A stretch of DNA of 64,000 nt from positions 1,587,985 through 1,651,984 of the forward strand of contig CP053446.1 of NCBI GenBank assembly GCA_013285405.1, in the 5' to 3' direction. The stretch is from Ignavibacteriota bacterium (GTDB taxonomy: Bacteria; Bacteroidota; Ignavibacteria; Ignavibacteriales; Ignavibacteriaceae). A model generated the notes under the pieces. That model was not told the DNA's origin and searched no databases. It saw only the letters and a list, made by a program, of their open reading frames with translations. Of this stretch, positions 57,161 to 64,000 are shown piece after piece. Position numbers and translations under genes: made by a program. Position 1 is the stretch's first letter; each line of letters begins with the position of its first letter.

Positions 57161-58312
57161 TTAAAAACCTCCACCGGTCTTAATAATTTTTGTAGTATAA
57201 TTAACCGCTTCGTTTCGAATGACGAGAATATAAATTCCTGCAGTCAATTCCGAAAAATTTATTGATGCATTTGATGCGTTTTTTGTTATGCTGAGATTAA
57301 GTTTCTCTCCAAGAATTGAATAAACTGAAAGCTCCGTCTGATCAAGATCAATATAACTTCCACTAATACTTAAAATATTATTAACCGGATTTGGATAAGC
57401 TTTAACTTCTACGAATGAAGAATTCTGTTCTTCATCAACACTTACAACAGTAATGTTTTTGAAATAATATGTGTCACCATTTCCAGATCCAACAAACAAA
57501 TCTTCTTTCTCATCGTTATCAATATCAACAAAAGTTGGTGTTGCGTTCGAAACAACATTAGATAATTCAAATGGATTTGTCAGCGAAACTCCAAAAGATG
57601 GAGTAGTCTTTGTTCCGGTATTTCGGAAGAAGATAATGTCACCACTTTCATTACCAATAAAAATATCATAGTCACCATCTTTATCAATATCACAAAAAGC
57701 AGGTTTGGATCTTGAACCCACATCATTCAATCCGAAAGGATTGTTAACAGAATTAGCCCATGAAGGAATAAACCTTGTTCCGATATTTCTGAAGAATAAA
57801 ATATTTCCATCAAGCTGACCTGTGAACAAATCAAAGTCACCGTCATCATCAATATCTACTAAAACAGGAGCCACATTGCTGCCCAATCCTGAAATTCCAG
57901 CCGGATTATCGGAGATGTATGTAAAGTTTGGGTTTGAGGAACTTGAATTTCTTAAAAATACTATCCTGAAACCTGCTTCACCCATATAAAGATCGTAGTC
58001 ACCGTCATCATCAATGTCTGCAAAGGCTGGTTTTGCACTATTCCCGACATCGAAAATTCCGAAGGCATTCCAGTACCAGATTGCAAATGCAGGTGAACTG
58101 ATTGTTCCGTTATTCTTATAGTAAGCAGTGAAACCGTTGCCAAGTCCGGCAAAGCAATCGTAATCTCCATCGTCATCTATATCTACAAATGAAGGACTAT
58201 TTAAAGCATTGGCGTTATCAAGATTGTAGGGATTTATAACAGGAGAGGAAAAGCTTTGTGAGAAAGCAACTCCTGAATATAGGATTAAGATCAGCATTGT
58301 TAAACGATTCAT
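57161..58312 (-). CDS. Secreted FG-GAP/VCBS repeat protein with type IX sorting domain
   Basis: 383 residues with a signal peptide (MLILILYSGVAFSQS). Six repeats with Ca-binding DIDDDGDYD/DIDKDGDYD text are followed by FYKNNG- or FFRNTG-type strands, as in FG-GAP propellers. The last 75 residues (VKAYPNPVNNILSISG to NYTTKIIKTG) are a type IX sorting domain. A secreted or surface-bound, probably calcium-binding protein. Function unknown. Confidence 0.85.
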   Translation of the reverse strand: MNRLTMLILILYSGVAFSQSFSSPVINPYNLDNANALNSPSFVDIDDDGDYDCFAGLGNGFTAYYKNNGTISSPAFAIWYWNAFGIFDVGNSAKPAFADIDDDGDYDLYMGEAGFRIVFLRNSSSSNPNFTYISDNPAGISGLGSNVAPVLVDIDDDGDFDLFTGQLDGNILFFRNIGTRFIPSWANSVNNPFGLNDVGSRSKPAFCDIDKDGDYDIFIGNESGDIIFFRNTGTKTTPSFGVSLTNPFELSNVVSNATPTFVDIDNDEKEDLFVGSGNGDTYYFKNITVVSVDEEQNSSFVEVKAYPNPVNNILSISGSYIDLDQTELSVYSILGEKLNLSITKNASNASINFSELTAGIYILVIRNEAVNYTTKIIKTGGGF

Positions 58313-58532
58313 TATTGCACCTTTAAAGTAAAATATTCTTTATAAGTTTGTATTGGTTAAAGAACAAGCACCAAATAACTAAGGAATCAATTTTTATACC
58401 CAATAAACATAACTATCAAAGGCATAATAATAAATGAAAATGCAAAAATTTTCCGTTACAATGGTTTTAGAGTAATTCTTTCCGTTAGATTTTGTCTGAC
58501 TGTAAAAAAGTTTTATCATCACGGAGTTAATA

Positions 58533-59372
58533 ATGAAGCAGCTCTCAATTATTTCAATATTGATTGTTTTATCATGGTTACCGGTTTATCAACTGAACTC
58601 TCAAACAATATCGGGAGAAATCGGTAATCGAAGTTCTTTCCTTTACAATACAACCGAACAAAACATATATTCAGAATCAGTAAATGACACATTCCGGATT
58701 TTGGTTAGCCTTCCGGATAATTATTCATTGAACGAGCAGAAATATCCTGTGCTTTATGTTCTTGATGGTGACATTGCATTCGGAATGGCTGCAAGCATAG
58801 CACGTTATCTTCAGATTGGAGATAATATTCCTGAGTTGATTATTGTCGGAATAGGTTATGGGTCGATAGATAAATCAGCCGGAGAAAAACGGAAGCGAGA
58901 TTACAGACCAACAAGTGCTAACGGAGCAGAAAACTTTTTAAGTTTTCTTGAAGAAGAATTAATTCCTCATATAGATTCGAACTACAGAACAGTTCCAGAC
59001 GATAGAACAATAAATGGATACTCGATTGGCGGGTTGTTTGGGTTATATTCACTTTTTACCAAACCGGAAATTTTCAGCAGATACATTCTCGGAAGTCCAA
59101 GTTTATCCTGGGACGATTATTCGATTTTCAAGTATGAAGAAAATTCACCGGGTAAAATTTCAGATAAAAAGATAAATATTTTTATATCAGTTGGAAGTGA
59201 AGAATCTGATGAGAAATATTTTAATCCGATTGATAATCTGGTAACACAGATGCAGGAAAGAAAATATTCCGGAGTAAAACTCGAGGCAAAAGTTTTTGAT
59301 GGTTCAACACATCTTGCAGGTCCACCGGAATCTTTAACTCACGGACTGCTATCCGTTTTTGGGAAAGAGTAA
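58533..59372 (+). CDS. Exported esterase (alpha/beta hydrolase, Fes/IroE-like)
   Basis: 279 residues with a signal peptide (SIISILIVLSWLPVYQLNSQ). The alpha/beta hydrolase core has LPDNYSLNEQKYPVLYVLDG, NGYSIGGLFGLYSLF with the nucleophile Ser (GYSIGG), and a late FDGSTHLAGPP with the catalytic His. This is the putative-esterase family that includes siderophore esterases. The substrate may be a siderophore or another ester. The ATG follows ACGGAG. Confidence 0.88.
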   Translation: MKQLSIISILIVLSWLPVYQLNSQTISGEIGNRSSFLYNTTEQNIYSESVNDTFRILVSLPDNYSLNEQKYPVLYVLDGDIAFGMAASIARYLQIGDNIPELIIVGIGYGSIDKSAGEKRKRDYRPTSANGAENFLSFLEEELIPHIDSNYRTVPDDRTINGYSIGGLFGLYSLFTKPEIFSRYILGSPSLSWDDYSIFKYEENSPGKISDKKINIFISVGSEESDEKYFNPIDNLVTQMQERKYSGVKLEAKVFDGSTHLAGPPESLTHGLLSVFGKE

Positions 59373-59494
59373 AACCACTAATTGATAAATTAATCACAGA
59401 GAGAAGCGAATAAAAATCTGATGAACAATTAGTTGAAATACTGATAGTAATAGAATTTATCTCACTACTTCTTTCTATTTACTCAATACTACTC

Positions 59495-60409
59495 TCAGTG
59501 ATTTTCTCCGTACATCTTTTCGCCCGCAGTAACTTTTAACTTAATATAATTTTGTTTTGGAGGAAGCGGACAGGTTGCGTACTTTGTCAATACACAAGGC
59601 GGATTATATGCTTTGTTGAAATCAACGATTACTTTTCCGGTTGAATCAGTTTTACTATCCGTATATAAAAATCTTCCACCGCCATAAGTTTCTTCCCCGC
59701 TCGTACCATCAGCAAATATCAGCCAAAATCTGTCACCCGCATCAATTGCATCTAGTTTGTAAGATTGATTGTCTTTTGTAAATACAACGGCTCCGGGCGA
59801 AAGTTCTTCATCAATTTGTCCTAAAACATTTGGAACTTCAATTTTCTTCGGTGGATTGTAAACTTCGAAATCAGCAGTTATTCTCCAATCTTCATTGACC
59901 GGAAATCGTTTGATTCCGTTAAAGTTTTTTACATCTTGCGATTCAAGATCACGGAAACGAATTCCGTACAGAGTATCACGAACAATCAAATTCCATTTTA
60001 TCGATCCGTATTGAAAAACAGTCATATCTTTTTTTGTATCACCAATCATTAACATTTCTTTTACTGGTTTTCCATTTAATAAAATTTCAACTCCATCATT
60101 TACTTTCATCGTAACAGTTGAATCTTCAAAAACAAAAACACCCATATAATCAGGGACTTTATCTGATTCAATAACAACATCGTTATTTTTTGCAGAGCCG
60201 AATTTATTTTCTCCACGATGAAGCCATGTTCTTCCAACAAGATTCAACCAGCCATCATCTGCTTTCAGTCTTTCAATTCTATGCTGATCCCATTTTTTAA
60301 TTTCGTTTAAATATTCCGGTGATCCTTTGGTTTCGAGTGTTTCTGTATTGCAGGAATAAAAAAATATTATTGAAGTGAATACAAAGATTGAGTATATAAA
60401 TTTTTTCAT
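59495..60409 (-). CDS. DUF1684 lipoprotein
   Basis: 304 residues with a lipoprotein signal (FVFTSIIFFYSCN, lipobox FYSC). DUF1684 text includes WLNLVGRTWLHRGENKFG, YGIRFRDLES, FADGTSGEETYGGGRFLY and DFNKAYNPPCVLTKYATCPL. The family is widespread in Bacteroidetes without proven function. Located in the outer or inner membrane leaflet. No operon partner. Confidence 0.85.
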   Translation of the reverse strand: MKKFIYSIFVFTSIIFFYSCNTETLETKGSPEYLNEIKKWDQHRIERLKADDGWLNLVGRTWLHRGENKFGSAKNNDVVIESDKVPDYMGVFVFEDSTVTMKVNDGVEILLNGKPVKEMLMIGDTKKDMTVFQYGSIKWNLIVRDTLYGIRFRDLESQDVKNFNGIKRFPVNEDWRITADFEVYNPPKKIEVPNVLGQIDEELSPGAVVFTKDNQSYKLDAIDAGDRFWLIFADGTSGEETYGGGRFLYTDSKTDSTGKVIVDFNKAYNPPCVLTKYATCPLPPKQNYIKLKVTAGEKMYGENH

Positions 60410-60519
60410 CAGTGATTTTCCGGATTTATTTGACGTGTAAAACTACCGTAATGAATAGAAAGTTCAAATGAAAAGTTGCGTTATCTCTGCGGCTAAAATG
60501 CTACAGGAGTATAAACAAA

Positions 60520-61785
60520 TTACCTGAGATAAACCATTTTCCTGATTTGAGTGAAGGAGCCAATTTGAAGTTGATAAAAATATATTCCGCTAGCCAAAGC
60601 TGAGCCTGATCGGCCTGGTAAGTCAGTTGCGCTGAACTCAATTTCATATTTGCCCGATTGTTTTTCTTCATTCACTAGTGTTACTATTTCATTTCCCAAA
60701 ACATCATAGACTTTTAGCCTAACAAATGACTGTTCACTAATGAAAAATGATAATGTTGTAGATGGATTAAATGGATTTGGATAATTCTGATATAATTGAA
60801 AATCATCAACTGTTTTGGGTTTATCATCAACTGAAACAACAATTGGATAAATTAAGGCAGTTTTATTTTTACCAACTGCTAACCCGGGCCCCCATTCAAC
60901 ACCTCCGCCAGAAATATGAACACGAAATAAATCATTTGTTGTAAGTTGACCTGTATCAAGTATCCATGTTTCTCCTGCGTCAGTCGTTTCCATGATCAAT
61001 CCGTTATCTCCAACTGTGAAACCAAAGTAACTGACAAGATAAACATCGTTTAAATTTCTATTAATCGGATCAGGATTTTGTTTTTGAATCCATGTAATTC
61101 CGCCATCAGTTGTTTTAGCGATGTAACCAGAATTTCCGACTATTAAGCCGTAATATTGATTCCAGAAGTAAACGGAATTCAATTTAACATTCGAAGTAAA
61201 TTGTTTAGAAAATGTAAATCCATCATAAAGATAAACTGAAGAATCACCAACAAGCCAGACTTTCTCTTCATTATATGGAAAACTTATTTTAACAAAATGT
61301 GTTGAATATCCACTTTGTATCACCACTAAATTTGTATCTTCAATTATTCCGATGGTTCCATTGTTTCCACAAACATATCCTTTCGGATTATAAATGTCGT
61401 ATCCGAAAGCGATGTCATTGATCTGGTCACCCATTGATCCAAGATAATCCCAGCTTTGGCCCTCGTCAGTTGTTTGATAAAGGTTACTATCGGTACCACA
61501 AATAAATCCGAAAGAATAATACAAAAAATAAAGTGCTGTAATTGGTGACGGTGTTTGAATTGTTTCCCAAGATCCAGCCCAGAAATAACTTCTGTAAACT
61601 TCTGATACCGAACTGGAAGAAACGTAACTTGTCCAGCGATCCACTACGATAACATCTGACAATTTATTTAAGCTATCACCAGGAATCAGAGTACTGATAT
61701 TTTCCCAAGGCGAGGTTTGCGAATAAAGAAGACCATTAAGGGTCAAAAGAAGAACACTCAACAGTAAGAAGAAATAATTTTTCAT
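60520..61785 (-). CDS. Secreted YCF48/BNR-type protein with type IX sorting domain
   Basis: 421 residues with a signal peptide (FLLLSVLLLTLNGLLYSQ). Several propeller units carry TTDGGITW, TTDAGETW and TTDEGQSW boxes (YCF48/BNR type). The C-terminus is a type IX sorting domain with YQNYPNPFNPSTTL. In it, LP and SGIYFY are split by GRSGSALA, coded by a 24-nt in-frame insertion at 60592-60615; the domain at 1-824 has plain LPSGIYFY. A secreted protein of unknown target. Confidence 0.88.
   Translation of the reverse strand: MKNYFFLLLSVLLLTLNGLLYSQTSPWENISTLIPGDSLNKLSDVIVVDRWTSYVSSSSVSEVYRSYFWAGSWETIQTPSPITALYFLYYSFGFICGTDSNLYQTTDEGQSWDYLGSMGDQINDIAFGYDIYNPKGYVCGNNGTIGIIEDTNLVVIQSGYSTHFVKISFPYNEEKVWLVGDSSVYLYDGFTFSKQFTSNVKLNSVYFWNQYYGLIVGNSGYIAKTTDGGITWIQKQNPDPINRNLNDVYLVSYFGFTVGDNGLIMETTDAGETWILDTGQLTTNDLFRVHISGGGVEWGPGLAVGKNKTALIYPIVVSVDDKPKTVDDFQLYQNYPNPFNPSTTLSFFISEQSFVRLKVYDVLGNEIVTLVNEEKQSGKYEIEFSATDLPGRSGSALASGIYFYQLQIGSFTQIRKMVYLR
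60592..60615. repeat. 24-nt in-frame insertion in a sorting domain
   Basis: The insertion codes GRSGSALA on the minus strand between the LP and SGIYFY residues of the sorting domain. It includes a near-palindromic GCCTGATCGGCC. Its size and in-frame nature resemble the family 1 elements but the sequence differs. Confidence 0.6.
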
Positions 61786-61922
61786 TTTTTTTCCTTTCTT
61801 TTAGTGTCGATGTTTTAAATCTAACGATTTATGAATGCTAATCCAAATTAAGATGAGCGGAAAAATTTGCATTCTTTCAACAGCTTAATAAGACAAAAGG
61901 AAAATTTCAAAATTTTTTACTT

Positions 61923-62897
61923 TTAAATTTCGATTTCCGGGAACGGATTATTCCACTGCCATCCTGTTTTCTTTGTTTTGCGGTAATGTTCGAGTCGTCG
62001 AATGGAAAGTTCAGCGAACAGAGGATCAATTTCCATCGCATAACATTTTCGATTAAGAATTTCAGATGCAAGAAGAGTAACTCCGCTGTGACTGAAAAAA
62101 TCCGCAACAAGATTATTTTTTTTGCTGCTTGCTTGGATTATTCTTGAAATAGATTTCAACGGTTTTTGAGCATACGCACCGGGAACATTTTCTTCCATTC
62201 TGTAAAACACTTGTTGAATATCTACCCAAACATTTCCAGGACGAATAAAGCCAGATTTACTTCGTTCAAAATTGTCAACTACTTTGCCATTAACTTTTTT
62301 ATAATAACCACCGAGAATTTTTGGAATATCAGTATAAATAACTTTGAAATGAGGATTGCCTTTTGTGTAATAGAGAAGTTCCTGTCTGACTGACATCCAG
62401 TTTTTTTGTGTTCCATAACCTCTTTGGTTTCTCATCGTGATGAAACTTCTGCTTTTCAATTCTTCAAACTCTCTCATCATTATCATAAATTCCGGTAATG
62501 GCTGAAATCCATCATTCTGATCCGCACCAAGCCAGATATAAAGCGATGAATCTTTATCAAGAACTGATAAAACATTAAAAATCCACTTTCGTGAGAACTC
62601 GATGTAATCAATTATACTAATCTTGGAAAGATTTTGAGTGTTGACATTTCCAACAACAACATTGTACGGTGGATCGTTTATAACAAGCTTTGCTTTTTCT
62701 TTCCCAAATAGCTTTTTAGTATCTGATATGCTGGTTGCATCAAGCACACCCACTTTGTGCTTTCCTTTCGGATCAATCCAGATATCTCCTCTTTTTAATC
62801 TGCAATATGGGAGAATTTTTTTCCTCAATTCATCATTAATATCGAGACGGGTTAATTTTTCTTTTGTGCTTTTTAATTGCGATTTATTCTTTAACAT
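61923..62897 (-). CDS. Orphan DNA methyltransferase (N6-adenine/N4-cytosine, beta order)
   Basis: 324 residues. Motif IV is NDPPYN (74-79) near the N-terminus; motif I is DFFSHSGVTLLASE (266-279) near the C-terminus, so the order is that of beta-class methylases. DPPY favours adenine N6. In motif I, SHSG replaces the usual GSG, a variant seen in some phage-like or solitary methylases. There is no nuclease gene next to it. It may be regulatory or a relic of a mobile element. Confidence 0.85.
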   Translation of the reverse strand: MLKNKSQLKSTKEKLTRLDINDELRKKILPYCRLKRGDIWIDPKGKHKVGVLDATSISDTKKLFGKEKAKLVINDPPYNVVVGNVNTQNLSKISIIDYIEFSRKWIFNVLSVLDKDSSLYIWLGADQNDGFQPLPEFMIMMREFEELKSRSFITMRNQRGYGTQKNWMSVRQELLYYTKGNPHFKVIYTDIPKILGGYYKKVNGKVVDNFERSKSGFIRPGNVWVDIQQVFYRMEENVPGAYAQKPLKSISRIIQASSKKNNLVADFFSHSGVTLLASEILNRKCYAMEIDPLFAELSIRRLEHYRKTKKTGWQWNNPFPEIEI

Positions 62898-63041
62898 TAT
62901 TATGAATTAATTGTGTATTTAAAATTAATCAAAAGAGGTTTAAGTCTTTACTAACCATTATTTTTACACTGAAGTTTTTTTGATGTGCAACTAAAGTCGA
63001 AACTAAAGCTTCAATTAAATTTTAATTGTATTTTTCAGAAA

Positions 63042-64000
63042 ATGAGCCGCATCCAGAATAAAAATAACCTGCGAATCATAATCGCACGAATTGACCGCAT
63101 CGGTGATGTTGTTTTATCAACTCCAATCTCACGCGAAATAAAAAGAGTTTATCCGGATAGTTTCGTTTCTGTTCTTGTGAAAAAATACACCAAAGATATT
63201 TATCTCAACAATCCTAACGTCGATGATATCATTCTGTATGATGGAGATGATGAAAAAAATCCCAAATCATTCTGGCAATTAGCTGGTGAAATAAGAAGAT
63301 TAAAATTCACATATGCATTTATGCTTCTGCCCAATGAAAGACTGAACTGGATTTTATTCTTTGCTGGAATTCCGAATCGTATTGGAGTTGGGCATAAGCT
63401 TTATCAGTTTTTAAGTTTTTCAAAATACGTTGACAGGAAAAAATATATTCCATTGCGACACGAGGCTGATTACTGTCTTGATATGATTAGAAAAATCGGA
63501 ATTAAACCAAAAAGTATTAACCCGGAAATCTTTTTATCATCCGAAGAAAAATTGAGAAGAGATGAAATAAAAAAGAAGCTTTCATCTGATTCGCAAATAA
63601 TAATTGGAATAAATACAACAAGTGGAAAATCGTCACCGAATTTGACCATAGATGAATATAGAAAATTAATTATCAAATTAACTAATGAAAAAAATATTCG
63701 GGTTGTTGTAACCGATAACGCTCCTCCGGTTGAAATTCAGAATATTAGTAACGTAATTTATCCCAATGTTGGTTTATCGCTCAGAGATTCAATAATAAAT
63801 TTCAGTGCTCTGGATGTACTTATCTCAGCAAGTACCGGACCTATGCACATTTGTGCTGCATTAAAAGTTCCTACTATTTCTTTGTTCTGTTCGTTACCAG
63901 CATGTTCTCCGAAACTTTGGGGACCGCTTGGAAACAAATCAGAAATAATTTTGCCGGATGAAAATTATTGTCAAACAATTTGTTCAGGAGATCCACACAA
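63042..64000 (+). CDS. Glycosyltransferase family 9 (heptosyltransferase-like), 3' truncated
   Basis: The frame is open from the ATG at 63042 to the window end (about 319 residues). It starts LRIIIARIDRIGDVVLSTPI, the signature of ADP-heptose:LPS heptosyltransferases, and later has GINTTSGKSSPNLTIDEYRK and ISASTGPMHICAALKVPTI, the donor site. It should add a heptose or related sugar to lipopolysaccharide or another glycan at the inner membrane. The C-terminus is outside the window. Confidence 0.87.
   Translation, partial: MSRIQNKNNLRIIIARIDRIGDVVLSTPISREIKRVYPDSFVSVLVKKYTKDIYLNNPNVDDIILYDGDDEKNPKSFWQLAGEIRRLKFTYAFMLLPNERLNWILFFAGIPNRIGVGHKLYQFLSFSKYVDRKKYIPLRHEADYCLDMIRKIGIKPKSINPEIFLSSEEKLRRDEIKKKLSSDSQIIIGINTTSGKSSPNLTIDEYRKLIIKLTNEKNIRVVVTDNAPPVEIQNISNVIYPNVGLSLRDSIINFSALDVLISASTGPMHICAALKVPTISLFCSLPACSPKLWGPLGNKSEIILPDENYCQTICSGDPH

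Overview
The window is A+T-rich DNA from a bacterium of the Bacteroidetes/Chlorobi superphylum, most likely an Ignavibacteria-type lineage. The clues are secreted proteins ending in the type IX secretion sorting domain with the YQNYPNPFNP signature (1-824, 60520-61785) or a shorter variant (57161-58312), a TonB-dependent receptor, and many lipoproteins. No rRNA, tRNA or CRISPR array was recognised.

Left core part (1-12124): a truncated secreted BNR protein, a small membrane protein and a TonB-dependent receptor; two PAP2 phosphatases flanking a small unknown gene; an acyl-CoA dehydrogenase; gatE-gatD, the archaeal-type Glu-tRNA(Gln) amidotransferase, which is unexpected in a bacterium; and a propeller-type lipoprotein.

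Accessory part (about 12125-43750). It mixes three things. (a) Four transcription units of redox and detoxification genes: an aldo/keto reductase (12413); two Tat-exported aldo/keto reductases, a SnoaL-like protein and a cation/proton antiporter (21752-26339); a flavodoxin lipoprotein, an SDR and an MFS permease (31200-33935); and a cupin, DUF2255, Tat-exported zinc alcohol dehydrogenase, SDR, DUF362 and AraC regulator (38465-43177). All four carry the same upstream element, TGTAT-N16-TGTAT with CCCGCCTTT in the spacer, which I read as the operator of an AraC-family regulon. (b) Defence and toxin-antitoxin genes: a HigBA-like pair, HipBA, Vsr with an HNH nuclease, a GHKL ATPase and a C5 cytosine methylase, VapBC, and a second restriction-modification locus with an HNH nuclease and two N4/N6-type methylases. 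(c) Debris: three alcohol dehydrogenase 3' ends interleaved with the toxin-antitoxin cassettes, two AraC 3' ends, a frameshifted AraC gene, a regulator tail, and an MFS 3' half fused to an HdeD-like N-terminus. Short palindromic elements sit inside intact genes (in frame) and inside the debris, which points to a small dispersed element family active in this genome.

Right core part (43753-64000): transketolase, a saccharopine dehydrogenase-like protein, a small beta-barrel protein, type II NADH dehydrogenase, an RRM RNA-binding protein, a lipoprotein/coiled-coil pair, an MFS permease, two adjacent GT-B glycosyltransferase-like genes, secreted FG-GAP and BNR proteins with sorting domains, an esterase, a DUF1684 lipoprotein, an orphan DNA methylase and a truncated family 9 glycosyltransferase. 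Several clear intrinsic terminators lie between these genes.
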